DNA of 64,000 nt from Propionicimonas sp020161015 (GCF_964266745.1 NZ_CAXWGX010000030.1:72273-136272), one strand, 5' to 3'. Counted from the stretch's first letter, positions 56,028-64,000 are shown. Notes: generated by a model not told the origin, from the sequence alone. Numbers and translations are program-made.

Positions 56028-57287
56028 TCAGGTGAGGCTGAGCACGGCAAGGGTGGCGACGCTGGCGAGTACCAAGGCGATGATCACCCAGTAGCTGGAT
56101 GCGGTGACCTTGCCGACGGCGTATCGGCCCATGAGTGTGCGGTTCTGGGCGATTCCTGACATGTAGTAGAGCAGTGGCAGGAGCAGGATCGCGTTGATTA
56201 CCTGGGACCCGATGAGGATCGGGACGAGGGGGACGCCGGGGAGAAGGATCAGGCCGGCGCCGATGACGGTGACGGTGGCGAAGGTCCCGTAGAACAGGGG
56301 AGCTTCCTGGAGGGTGTCATCGAGCGCAGCTGGGCGGCCGGCGACATCACAGACGGAGTAGGCGGTGGATAGCGGCAGGATCGAGGCAGCGAGGAGCGCT
56401 GCCCCGATCAGGCCGACGGCGAAGAGTTCTGCGGCGAGGCGGCCGGCGAGTGGTTCGAGAGCGCGTGCGGCGGCTGAGGCGTCGTCGATCCTGATTCCGT
56501 TCGCGTGCAGTGTGGCGGCGCAGGCCACGACCACGAAGAACCCGATCACGCCGGTGAGGGCGGCTCCGGCGATGACGTCGATGCGGAGCAGCTTCAACTG
56601 TTGGGGGTTGATCTTCTTGTCGACGGCGTAGGACTGGATGAACGCCAGGCCCCACGGGGCAAGGGTGGTGCCGAGAGTGGCGGTGGCCAACAGCAGGGCG
56701 TCCTTGGTCGGCGGAAGGGTTGGGGTGACCAGCCCTTGGAAAGCGGCTCCCCAGTCCGGCCCGGAAAGCAGGCCGGCTCCGATGTAGGCCAGGAAGATGG
56801 CCGACAGGACCAGCAGAACACGCTCGACGCACCGGAAGCCGCCGCGCAGGACGAGCACTGACACGAGGATGCCGGCAGTGGGAACGGATACCCAACGGGG
56901 AATCCCGAAGATCTCGCCACCTGCCGCGATGCCTGCGAACTCGGCTGTCGTGGTGCCGATGTTCGCAAGCACGAGCGCCGATATGGACAGCATGCCGGCG
57001 CGCGCGCCGTAGCGCTGCCTGATCAGTCCGGCGAGGCCCTGCCCGGTGACCACACCGATCCGGGCGCCCAGATCCTGGAACAGAATGAGCGCAACCGTGG
57101 AGACCAGAAGTACCCACAGCAACTGGTAGCCGTAGGAGGCACCTAGAACGGAGTAGGTGGTGATGCCGGCCGGATCGTCGTCCGACAGGCCGGCGATCAG
57201 GCCGGGCCCGATGACGGCTGCAAGCGCCGTGATGGACGTGATCCTGCGCTTCCTACGGATCGGGACGTCTGTCGTTGTCTGCGCCAT
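56028..57287 (-). CDS. NRAMP-like divalent metal transporter with altered TM1 motif
   Basis: The product is 419 residues with about eleven helices. The NRAMP TM1 metal motif DPGN reads DDDPAGITTYS, and the TM6 region has LAPWGLAFIQS in place of the MPH-type motif. This pattern differs from classical Mn2+/Fe2+ MntH. It recalls the NRAMP-related magnesium transporters, where metal-site residues are changed. The gene begins 1 bp after the MgtE-N/CBS stop (TGAGATG), so the pair is coupled. Confidence 0.8.
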   Translation of the reverse strand: MAQTTTDVPIRRKRRITSITALAAVIGPGLIAGLSDDDPAGITTYSVLGASYGYQLLWVLLVSTVALILFQDLGARIGVVTGQGLAGLIRQRYGARAGMLSISALVLANIGTTTAEFAGIAAGGEIFGIPRWVSVPTAGILVSVLVLRGGFRCVERVLLVLSAIFLAYIGAGLLSGPDWGAAFQGLVTPTLPPTKDALLLATATLGTTLAPWGLAFIQSYAVDKKINPQQLKLLRIDVIAGAALTGVIGFFVVVACAATLHANGIRIDDASAAARALEPLAGRLAAELFAVGLIGAALLAASILPLSTAYSVCDVAGRPAALDDTLQEAPLFYGTFATVTVIGAGLILLPGVPLVPILIGSQVINAILLLPLLYYMSGIAQNRTLMGRYAVGKVTASSYWVIIALVLASVATLAVLSLT

Positions 57288-57288
57288 C

Positions 57289-58605
57289 TCAGCTGCCCAC
57301 CTCGTGCTGCCATGGCCAGCGGCGGTCATGTTCCCGGGCCAGAATGTCGAGGAGGTCATCGGCAAGGATCCGCCCGATCGGGACACTCGCCCCATCAACG
57401 ACCAGAAGGCCCGAGCCCCGGTTATCGGCGACGGCCTCGATGACCTCGCTGATGGGCGCGTCAGCGGTGATCGTGGCCGGCATTGCGCCGATCAGCTGCG
57501 AGACGGGCAGGTCCGGGTCAATGCCGAGGAGTTGCGCGGCTGAGATCTCGCCAACTGCCCGTCCGTCGGTATCGGTGACCACGACGAACCCGACCTGATC
57601 GGGACGACTCCGCGCAGCGGTCAGTTCGGCGATCGCCGAACTGGCCGTCGAATCAACGAGGACCTTGATCAGGTCAGACGTCATGATCCCGGCAGCGGTG
57701 TCCTCGTCGTAGGACAGAAGTGACCGCAAGGCGCCCAGGGATGCGGGCTCCATCGACCCGAGGATCTCCTCCCGTTCGTCAGTCTCGAGGTCCCGCAAGG
57801 CGTCGACGGCTTCGTCGAGCTCCATGTGGGACAGGATCGCTGCGGCACGTTCAGGTGTCCCGTCGCGAAGCAGCGCGACGGCGTCGTCATCATCCAGGAC
57901 CTCGAGGGTGTCGGCTGCACTGTCCAGGTCGAGGTGGTGAAGCAGTTCGCGACGTTCGGACCGTCCCAGATCGTCCAGCAGGTCAGCGAGCTCTGCGGGG
58001 TTGAGCAGCCGCAATCCCTCCTGGGTCCGGTTGAGACGGAAGCTTCCCTCCGACACTGCGAGCGAGTGCACGCCGGCCCAGTCCAGAACCTGACCCGGGG
58101 TGGGAACGCGGCTGGGCCTCCCCGGCAGGGCTCGACGCAGGAACGAGCGCCAGGAAACGTCCACGCCAACGAGGTGCCACTGTCCGGCTGTCTTGGCCAG
58201 ATACAGATCGGAAGCTCGCACGACCCGCACGTCAGCAAGATCGACGAGCTGGTGATCGATCACGTCGGCGACCAGAAGGATCTCACCGGCGCGCCGCTGG
58301 ACGTCAACAAGATCGAACTTGCTCTTCGCGAGTTCGATGCGCCCCTGCTCCACACCCGCCACGTCCTCGCCGTGGAGCCAGCACGAACGGTGCCCGATAC
58401 GGACCACGAACCCGGCGACGCGCGGATGCACGGCCTCTGCACGAACCACGACATCGGCGAGTCGCCCGACCAGTGATCCGTCCTGTGCCCGGACCGGGCG
58501 GCCCACCAGCCCAGCAACCGACACCAGGGAACCCGCAAGGGAAGCGATGGCCGGGCTGCGAGACCATCCGGGAAGGGGCCGGGGAAACGCCGAGGGAATC
58601 ACCAT
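57289..58605 (-). CDS. PRC-barrel, MgtE-N and CBS domain protein
   Basis: The product is 438 residues with no membrane helix. An N-terminal PRC-barrel-like part (about 28-170, RPVRAQDGSLVGRLADVVV) is followed by the MgtE N-terminal superhelix (about 215-320, LLDDLGRSERRELLHHLDLD, repeated with a DxA/V pattern). Two CBS domains follow (DVGIMT-like MTSDLIKVL, then GAMPATITADAPISEVIEA). It lacks the MgtE pore and probably acts as a Mg2+/nucleotide-sensing subunit of the coupled NRAMP-like transporter. ATG 58605 has AAGGAGAGG upstream. Confidence 0.82.
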   Translation of the reverse strand: MVIPSAFPRPLPGWSRSPAIASLAGSLVSVAGLVGRPVRAQDGSLVGRLADVVVRAEAVHPRVAGFVVRIGHRSCWLHGEDVAGVEQGRIELAKSKFDLVDVQRRAGEILLVADVIDHQLVDLADVRVVRASDLYLAKTAGQWHLVGVDVSWRSFLRRALPGRPSRVPTPGQVLDWAGVHSLAVSEGSFRLNRTQEGLRLLNPAELADLLDDLGRSERRELLHHLDLDSAADTLEVLDDDDAVALLRDGTPERAAAILSHMELDEAVDALRDLETDEREEILGSMEPASLGALRSLLSYDEDTAAGIMTSDLIKVLVDSTASSAIAELTAARSRPDQVGFVVVTDTDGRAVGEISAAQLLGIDPDLPVSQLIGAMPATITADAPISEVIEAVADNRGSGLLVVDGASVPIGRILADDLLDILAREHDRRWPWQHEVGS

Positions 58606-58759
58606 TCGCAGCCCTCTCCTTCCGCCGACTCCAAACCCAGTCAACTATATCGCGTGACAGACAAATGGTTGCCGTGAGGCCGTCTTGTGGCCCGAACAGC
58701 GCCGCACACGATAGCGCCTCCAACCCGCAGGTCGTGATCCTGTCCGCACCAGTCGATTC

Positions 58760-58778
58760 ATTCCACGATCCGTGGAAT
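58760..58778. promoter_or_regulatory. Perfect palindromic operator candidate
   Basis: ATTCCACG and CGTGGAAT flank ATC: 8-bp perfect arms. It overlaps the first DtxR-type box by two bases. It could bind a second regulator. Confidence 0.55.
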
Positions 58779-58795
58779 AGGCAAGGCAATCCTAA
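58777..58795 (-). promoter_or_regulatory. DtxR/MntR-type box 1
   Basis: Read on the minus strand it is TTAGGATTGCCTTGCCTAT. It matches the DtxR/IdeR consensus TTAGGTTAGCCTAACCTAA at 13 or 14 of 19 positions, including both outer TTAGG and CCTA blocks. Confidence 0.55.
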
Positions 58796-58809
58796 CCATG
58801 ATCCGGTAT

Positions 58810-58828
58810 TTAGGTTAGCCATCCCTTG
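58810..58828 (+). promoter_or_regulatory. DtxR/MntR-type box 2
   Basis: TTAGGTTAGCCATCCCTTG matches the first 11 positions of the DtxR/IdeR consensus exactly and about 14 of 19 overall. It covers the likely -10 of the ATPase gene. Confidence 0.6.
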
Positions 58829-58864
58829 GTGGTGACCTTGGGTGTTTCGCGGGATGATTCGGGA

Positions 58865-60778
58865 ATGAAGCCAGTCGATTGGGTCCGGCGTTATCCGGTG
58901 GTTGCGGCCACGATTATGGTCGGGTTGGTGGGCCTGGGACTGCTGCTTGCAGGGCTTACGGTGGCGTCGACGTGGTTGGTCGGTGGCTATGCCCTGGGGG
59001 TCGCCGGCTGGCAGGCGTGGTCGATGGTGCGGGATCTGCTGAACGGCAATTTTGGTCTCGACCTGCTTGCTGTCACAGCGATCACTGCCACCGTGCTGGT
59101 CGGTGATCACTGGGCCGCGTTGATCGTGGTCCTGATGCTGACCGGTGGTGAGGCGCTGGAGGATTATGCCAATGCCCGGGCGCACCGCGAAGTGTCGGCC
59201 CTGCTCGAGCGTGCACCGCGTTTTGCCCATCGTTCGACCGGCGACGGCAAGTTCGTCGAGGTCGCGATCAGTGAGGTCGTGGTTGGTGACCTGGTGATGG
59301 TCCGCCCGGGCGAGGTCGTTCCGGTCGACGGACTGCTGGAGGGCGAACCCGCCTCCTTCGATGAGTCATCGATCACCGGTGAGCCGCTGCCCGTGGAGCA
59401 CGGTCTCGGCGACCAGGTGCTGTCCGGTTCGGTGAGCCAGCAGCGTGCAGCGCTCGTGCGGGCCACGGTTCCGGCCAAGGACAGTCAGTACCAGCAGATC
59501 ATCGACTTGGTCCAGGCTGCGGCAGCCAGTAAGTCGCCGATCGTCCGGTTGGCGGATCGCTACGCCGTGCCGTTCACGCTTGTCTCGCTGGTGATCGCCG
59601 GCGTGGCGTGGTGGCTGTCTGGTGACCCGGTCCGTTTCGCGCAGGTACTCGTCGTCGCGACCCCGTGTCCGCTGCTGATCGCGGCGCCGGTGGCGTTCCT
59701 GGCCGGCATGAGCCGGGCCGCCGCCAACGGCGTGATCGTGAAGTCCGGGGGAGTGATGGAAACCCTTGCCCGCGTCCGTACCGTCGCGCTGGACAAGACC
59801 GGCACGATCACCCACGGCCACCCCGTCGTCGACATCATCGAACCCTCCGCCGGCACGAGCGCAGACGAGCTGCTTCGGATCGCTGCTGCGGCGGAGACCT
59901 ATTCGGCTCACGTCCTGGCCAAGACGATCGTGCACACCGCCAGGGAACGCCATCTGCACATCCCCAGGGCAACCGGGGTCGAGGAGACCACAGCCGCAGG
60001 CATGACTGCCCGCATCCTGGAGCGGGCCACCGCCGTCGGGAACGCCGCACACGTTGAGAATGTCACCGGGCACAAGCCCCCCGATCTACCGGTCCCACCC
60101 GGGCACATCGCGATCCACGTGGGCACGACCCAGGGCTACCTGGGTCGGATCCTGCTCACCGACGAGGTGCGCAACAACGCCCCCGCCACCCTCCGTGCAT
60201 TGCACTCCCTGGGGGTGCGAACGATTGCCATGCTGACCGGGGATGCCGCTGTCACCGCTGGCCACGTGGCTGCCCAGATCGGCATCGACGACGTCCGCTC
60301 CGGACTTTTGCCTGCGGACAAGGTTGCAGCGGTCGCCTCTCTTCCGGGCCGTCCGGTCGCCATGGTCGGCGACGGCGTGAATGACGCCCCGGTCCTGGCA
60401 GCGGCTGATGTGGGGATCGCCATGGGCGCAAAGGGCGCCACGGCGGCCAGCGAATCCGCCGACGTCGTGATCATGCTCGACGACCTCAGCCGGGTCGCCA
60501 CCAGCATCGCCATCGCCCAACGCACCGTCCGGATCGCGCTCCAGGCCATCTGGCTCGGCATCATCATCAGCCTTGTCCTCATGAGTATCGCGGTCTGGGG
60601 AGTGCTCCCCGCCATCCTCGGCGCCACCCTCCAGGAATTCGTCGATTTGGCGGCGATCCTCATGGCCCTGCGCGCCGTGCGACCGGGCCGCGCCGAACGC
60701 GACCTCGCCAACCAGCTACGCGCCAACCCCGACACGCCGGTTCCCGCAGAAGCCCCCGTACTCCTTCACGCAACCTGA
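58865..60778 (+). CDS. P1B-type metal ATPase without HMA or hemerythrin domain
   Basis: The product is 637 residues. The actuator reads SITGEPLPVE, the metal motif is TPCP (266-269), the phosphorylation Asp310 lies in LDKTGTITHG, and the hinge is VGDGVNDAPVLA. The HP-locus reads SAHVLAKTIV. It is related to the pump at 46896-49208 but is shorter at both ends. ATG 58865 was chosen; TTG 58826 or GTG 58829 would add 12-13 residues. The DtxR-type boxes upstream suggest Fe2+ or Mn2+ export. A membrane protein gene follows after 11 bp. Confidence 0.85.
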   Translation: MKPVDWVRRYPVVAATIMVGLVGLGLLLAGLTVASTWLVGGYALGVAGWQAWSMVRDLLNGNFGLDLLAVTAITATVLVGDHWAALIVVLMLTGGEALEDYANARAHREVSALLERAPRFAHRSTGDGKFVEVAISEVVVGDLVMVRPGEVVPVDGLLEGEPASFDESSITGEPLPVEHGLGDQVLSGSVSQQRAALVRATVPAKDSQYQQIIDLVQAAAASKSPIVRLADRYAVPFTLVSLVIAGVAWWLSGDPVRFAQVLVVATPCPLLIAAPVAFLAGMSRAAANGVIVKSGGVMETLARVRTVALDKTGTITHGHPVVDIIEPSAGTSADELLRIAAAAETYSAHVLAKTIVHTARERHLHIPRATGVEETTAAGMTARILERATAVGNAAHVENVTGHKPPDLPVPPGHIAIHVGTTQGYLGRILLTDEVRNNAPATLRALHSLGVRTIAMLTGDAAVTAGHVAAQIGIDDVRSGLLPADKVAAVASLPGRPVAMVGDGVNDAPVLAAADVGIAMGAKGATAASESADVVIMLDDLSRVATSIAIAQRTVRIALQAIWLGIIISLVLMSIAVWGVLPAILGATLQEFVDLAAILMALRAVRPGRAERDLANQLRANPDTPVPAEAPVLLHAT

Positions 60779-60789
60779 CCCGGATTGCC

Positions 60790-61131
60790 ATGGCAGATAG
60801 CGCAGGGATAGATCACAGCCTTCGAGCCGCATGGCTGTCGCTGCTGCTGATCGTGCCGTGCATCCTCTTCGCCCTCGCCGCCGGGGAAGGGATCATGCAC
60901 CTGCTCGGATACGAGGCTGGGGCCGGCACCCCGCCATTCTGGGCTGCCGTGCTCGCCAGCACTCCCGCATTCCTGATCTGCGCGCTACCCATCATTCCCA
61001 CGTGGCACTACGGCCACCGGGCACGTGGCGCCGGGATCCGGGGAGCCCTCCTGCCCTTCGGCATCACCGCGGGCATCCTTGTTGTATTCCTGCTCCTCAA
61101 CACCTTTCCCCTGGGCCAGTGGCTGTACTGA
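60790..61131 (+). CDS. Small three-helix membrane protein
   Basis: The product is 113 residues with helices at about 14-35, 50-68 and 87-105. It follows the ATPase by 11 bp and is likely in the same transcript. I do not recognise the family. IPTWHYGHRARGAGIRGALLP is a charged loop with two His. Confidence 0.55.
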   Translation: MADSAGIDHSLRAAWLSLLLIVPCILFALAAGEGIMHLLGYEAGAGTPPFWAAVLASTPAFLICALPIIPTWHYGHRARGAGIRGALLPFGITAGILVVFLLLNTFPLGQWLY

Positions 61132-61144
61132 CCAGCCAGGTCAG
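61128..61144 (+). terminator. Hairpin at the end of the ATPase transcript
   Basis: CTGACC and GGTCAG pair perfectly (6 bp, 5-nt loop) across the stop codon of the small membrane protein. No T-run follows, so it may only be an mRNA 3'-end hairpin. Confidence 0.35.
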
Positions 61145-61887
61145 GCAGGCTCCACAAGCACGTCGCGGCTTCTGCTGGAGCGACGCGGCTACCTCCTCTT
61201 TGGAGTCAGGTTTGTCCCCTTCGGTTGGCGGTGGCGTCCGACCCAATTTCGAAATGGTGGCGCTGAAGGGTGGCTGCTCGGCCCAAGGGCACCATCTGGT
61301 CGAACATGAAGGAAGACCCCTCAAGGTCTCGGGGTCGGCCACCACGGAACCAGCCATCCTGGAAGGAGCCAGCCATCCAGGACGGTCAGTACCAGGCTAC
61401 TTCGGGTCGTACCACTGATGCCTGAGTGAGGCCGGCCAACCCCGCTGTTGGCGTAACACAGGCGTGACACGGTTTGCTCCCCATGGAGGCCGGGCATGGG
61501 ATCGTGACCGCACAAGACAACTTACTGTCGGACTGCCCGTCGGCCGAAGCACTGATAACGAGCGCGCGTTGCTTGTCCCTGGTACGAGCGCGGGAGTTCT
61601 GTAGCCGATGTGCCCGGCGAGTGACCTTCCAGAGTAGAGGTGCAACTTCCCGCACCACCCCCACGCCACTCTGGTCCGGCCGCCGGTGGGACGGGGTGTC
61701 CTTCCAGCTTGCAGCGTCTTCATCGTCACAACAAGATGTCCGCACCAGATTGCGGGTGTCGCGACTTGGTGGCCCGGCAAATCTGACGCGTCAAGCGTCC
61801 CTACGGATGGGACACTGGGAGTACACCGTCACGTGCCACTGTATGGTGGGGTCCACGTTCGCATGAGGGTCGGAGAGGGGTGCAGCG
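61145..61887. other. Gene-free 740-bp stretch
   Basis: Several open frames exist here, the longest about 130 codons, but their composition is not protein-like and none has a credible start. A palindrome TGACGCGTCA occurs at 61784-61793, about 100 bp before the MerR gene. The rest may be decayed sequence. Confidence 0.4.
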
Positions 61888-62358
61888 GTGGGTGAGGAGC
61901 GCTTGCGCATCGGTGAGCTCGCGGCGGCGGCGGGGGTCAGCACGCGAACGGTCGATTTCTATACCAGTCGTGGGCTGTTGTCCCCGGCGGGGCGCAGTGG
62001 GGGCAATTTCCGGCTCTACGACCAGTCGTGCGTTGGGCGCATTGCGGCGATTCGTCAGATGGAGGCCCAAGGGATCCGGCTGGACGAGATCGCCCACGCG
62101 CTGACGTCTGCGGTGTCGGGTGAGCACGCGAAGTGCGTGGACCTTGCTGTGGGCCCCTGTCCGGCGGATCCGCTCGCACTGGAGCAGTACCTCAGCTCAC
62201 TCGATGCGCAGGTGCACACCCTGCGTGAGACCGCCGGCGGCGTCGATGACGCGCACCGGGGTGCGGTTGGGGTTCTTGTGGCCCGCGCGCAGGTGTTGAT
62301 CGCGACCGCACTGGCTTTGAGCACGGAACTGCTGCCCGCCGTACACCTAATTTCGTAA
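61888..62358 (+). CDS. MerR-family regulator
   Basis: The product is 156 residues. The winged helix is canonical: LRIGELAAAAGVSTRTVDFY, then GNFRLYDQSCVGRIAAIRQM. The coiled-coil helix follows and a loop with CVDLAVGPCP (two Cys, seven residues apart) could sense metal or redox state. The final ~35 residues are hydrophobic and unusual. GTG 61888 has GGAGAGGGG upstream. It probably controls the genes that follow. Confidence 0.85.
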   Translation: MGEERLRIGELAAAAGVSTRTVDFYTSRGLLSPAGRSGGNFRLYDQSCVGRIAAIRQMEAQGIRLDEIAHALTSAVSGEHAKCVDLAVGPCPADPLALEQYLSSLDAQVHTLRETAGGVDDAHRGAVGVLVARAQVLIATALALSTELLPAVHLIS

Positions 62359-62404
62359 CTTCGTCGATCTAGCTCGACGTCACGCACATCTACCGGAGGT
62401 TGAA

Positions 62405-62734
62405 ATGTGGGAAATGCTCAAGAAGGCCTTCACGGGCGTCGCCGACGCCATCGGGATCGAGATCCCCGGACTGCCGGTTGACCTCGGTGGCGTCGGTGAC
62501 GCCGCGACGACCGCGGTGCAGGGGTTGACCGAGTCGGCGACCGGGGTGGTCGAGGCCGCGACGAGTGCCACCGATGCCATCGGGATCGAGGTCCCCGGAC
62601 TGCCGGTTGACCTCGGTGCCGTCGGTGCCGTCGGTGACGCCGCGACAACCGCGGTGGAGGGTTTGACCGAGACCGCGACGGGTGCCGCCGACGCGATCTC
62701 CGAGACGACGATCGGCGAGGTTCTGCCGAAGTAG
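62405..62734 (+). CDS. Small protein made of two near-identical repeats
   Basis: The product is 109 residues. Residues 14-48 and 57-93 are two copies of a unit that begins DAIGIE(I/V)PGLPVDLG and continues GDAATTAV(Q/E)GLTE(S/T)ATG. The copies are also nearly identical as DNA (62444-62548 and 62573-62683), so the duplication is recent. There are no Cys, no signal peptide and no membrane helix; the composition suggests amphipathic helices. ATG 62405 has CCGGAGG upstream. The family is not recognised. Confidence 0.75.
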   Translation: MWEMLKKAFTGVADAIGIEIPGLPVDLGGVGDAATTAVQGLTESATGVVEAATSATDAIGIEVPGLPVDLGAVGAVGDAATTAVEGLTETATGAADAISETTIGEVLPK

Positions 62735-62751
62735 GCGCGCCTTGGTTTGTT

Positions 62752-63402
62752 GTGGGTGATTTCTCGACCAGTCCTGGAGAGAGCGGCGGGGGTCAGGCTG
62801 CGATCTCGCGGTCGTGGGTCCCGCGGTTCGGGCGCACGGAGCGGTTCACCCACTGGTGGATGGTCGTGCTGATGGTGGCAGCGCTGCTGACTGGGCTCGG
62901 GCTGGACGAAGGGGGCATCATGTCCTGGGTGCATGTGGGTTCGGTCGTCCTGATCGGGCTCGGCCTCCTCCTGGCGGCCCTCCTCGGCGATCACCGTGCC
63001 TTGTATCGAGCGATACGTGCGCTCCTCATCATCGACCGGCGCGACGTTGTGTGGCTGCGCGACCGGGCGCGTCTGCCCGGCGATCGCCGGCCGGAGCCGG
63101 AGTGGGGGGTGTTCAATCCGGGTCAGAAGCTGTTCGCTTGGGCTTTGAGTTTGTCGGTGACGGCGATGATCCTGACCGGGGTCGGGGCGTGGTTTTCCCT
63201 CGCTGAGGCGGGAGATCTGCACGGGGCGTCGGTGGTCGCGACGGGCGTGCTGCTCAGCCTGCACCTGTTCATGGCGCTCGCGAACCCGTCCACGCGACCC
63301 TCGTTCATGGGCATCTTGTTCGGGCGCGTCAACCGGAGATGGGCCGCCGCGCACCACGGCGAATGGCTGCGCGCGGTCGACCAGACATCCCAAAACACCT
63401 AG
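62752..63402 (+). CDS. Cytochrome b561 / formate dehydrogenase gamma-like membrane protein
   Basis: The product is 216 residues with four helices. The first helix begins RFTHWWMVVLMVAAL, the typical His-bearing start of b561-type subunits. Further likely heme ligands are His in SWVHVGS, DLHGAS and SLHLFMAL. Members pass electrons between a dehydrogenase and quinone. The catalytic partner is not in the window. GTG 62752 is used; spacing to the repeat protein is 17 bp, so both may be one operon under the MerR regulator. Confidence 0.8.
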   Translation: MGDFSTSPGESGGGQAAISRSWVPRFGRTERFTHWWMVVLMVAALLTGLGLDEGGIMSWVHVGSVVLIGLGLLLAALLGDHRALYRAIRALLIIDRRDVVWLRDRARLPGDRRPEPEWGVFNPGQKLFAWALSLSVTAMILTGVGAWFSLAEAGDLHGASVVATGVLLSLHLFMALANPSTRPSFMGILFGRVNRRWAAAHHGEWLRAVDQTSQNT

Positions 63403-63643
63403 GTGCACCTGCGCGGCGCCAGCACCATTCGCCTCTGGGGTACAACCCAACCGACAGTTCCGATAGCGTAGGCCGGCTCATCGGAGCCCACAATTGCCGT
63501 GCATCGGTGTGCCAATCCGCGTCGCGAAACCTGTCACCGCACACGCCCCCAAGCAATCAGCGGGTCGGCCCCGTTCGCCACCTCAGGGTGGCGGCGGCTT
63601 TGGGCAGCCTGCGCCTCGTTCTGAATACAGGCCTCGCCCTTGC
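63403..63643. other. Gene-free stretch
   Basis: I see no credible gene here between the cytochrome gene and the protease remnant. Confidence 0.4.
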
Positions 63644-63879
63644 TCAGCGCGCCGCACCTTCAGTCCCCAGCGTTGCAGGCGGAAGTGAGACTCGGGGCAG
63701 GCGGCCGAGGTCGCGCGCGCCGAACAAGGCCACCACCGCGGCGCCCGCGGCCAGGGTGAGAATCGGGAACCACCACGAGTCCGGCGCGATCACGGCCATG
63801 GACAGGTTCAGCCCTGCGTGGAGGAGCATGGGCCCGGCCATACTGCCGCGCCCAGAGTTCAGCAGCCACGCCGTGGGAA
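63644..63879 (-). pseudogene. CPBP-type intramembrane protease, C-terminal fragment
   Basis: About 78 residues: TAWLLNSGRGSMAGPMLLHAGLNLSMA matches in two parts the RTGSLxxxxxxHxxxN motif of CPBP (Abi/CAAX) proteases, followed by a final helix. The EExxxR catalytic motif and all earlier helices are missing. Coding homology stops at the insertion-sequence end at about 63880, which supplies the fused N-terminus. Confidence 0.65.
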
Positions 63880-64000
63880 TGACACTCTGATTTGGCCCCA
63901 CTGTGACGGTCTGATCTGGCCCCGGCCGCGACACTCCGGGGTGGTTGTGACGGTCTGATCTGGCCCCACCTGACGCTGGTCGACGGCAAGTTCGTCGATG
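63880..64000. mobile_element. Insertion-sequence end with three internal repeats
   Basis: The sequence TGACGGTCTGATCTGGCCCC occurs at 63904 and 63948, and a variant (TGACACTCTGATTTGGCCCC) at 63880. Multiple short repeats at an element tip are typical of IS21-family ends. The element would extend beyond the right edge of the window; no transposase is visible in it. Confidence 0.55.

Larger units (their letters stand above)
58606..58864. promoter_or_regulatory. Divergent metal-gene control region
   Basis: This 259-bp gap separates the MgtE-N/NRAMP operon (minus strand) from a P-type ATPase gene (plus strand). It holds a perfect palindrome and two DtxR-type boxes listed separately. The -10 candidate TAGGTT (58811-58816) for the ATPase lies inside the second box, the classical position for a repressor site. 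Confidence 0.6.

Noticed and set aside
61474..61866. A 130-codon plus-strand open frame before the MerR gene
   Set aside because: Its codon positions are not biased like genes here, it has no ribosome site, and its composition is scattered with Cys and Ser.

Overview
The window is high-GC actinobacterial chromosomal DNA. The signs are a complete prokaryotic ubiquitin-like modification locus (ARC ATPase, Dop, Pup), mycobacterial-type integration host factor, a helicase-degenerate PriA and many leaderless genes. The Pup locus has no 20S proteasome genes and its ATPase lacks the proteasome-docking tail, which fits proteasome-free actinobacteria (Propionibacteriaceae, Corynebacterium or Bifidobacterium-like). 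I lean towards Propionibacteriaceae, but only weakly.

Region 1 (1-32.7 kb) is core chromosome. It starts inside carA and runs through pyrimidine synthesis (carA-carB-pyrD-pyrF), then mihF-gmk-rpoZ-coaBC-metK, a VOC protein on the other strand, priA, an amidohydrolase, fmt, rsmB and rpe. A small membrane protein and a PAC2 protein follow, then metH, an oligopeptide-type binding lipoprotein, and the pupylation block trmI-arc-dop-pup, which is coupled to tyrA and cmk. The block ends with a GT87-like membrane protein, der, a membrane protein and a CoA-binding protein. Most of these genes overlap or abut.

Region 2 (32.7-39.9 kb) starts at a tRNA-Pro(GGG) gene and looks like a decayed integrative element. 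It holds a small HTH protein, a HigBA/RelE-type toxin-antitoxin pair, an ArdC-like protein, several unrecognised genes, an XRE-type protein and a frameshifted integrase fragment joined to a gutted quinone oxidoreductase. A 42-bp repeat precedes the HTH and ArdC genes.

Region 3 (40-64 kb) is an accessory metal-homeostasis region with many gene fragments. It encodes a P2A-type cation ATPase, a DtxR/MntR-type regulator, a P1B ATPase fused to a hemerythrin-like domain, a CDF exporter, and an NRAMP-like transporter paired with an MgtE-N/CBS protein. The last two face a third P-type ATPase across an intergenic region with two DtxR-type boxes and a perfect palindrome. It also has two alpha-alpha toroid (squalene-cyclase-like) proteins, a universal stress protein, a RibD-like reductase and an isoprenylcysteine methyltransferase. 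Near the end are a MerR regulator, a duplicated-repeat small protein and a cytochrome b561-like protein. Remnants include methyltransferase pieces, an FtsX-type permease and a CPBP protease cut by an insertion-sequence end at the right edge.

The best candidate for an under-described system is the metal module: metalloregulator, hemerythrin-fused pump, and importer and exporter divergent over shared boxes. Second is the proteasome-free Pup locus with a short-loop Dop.
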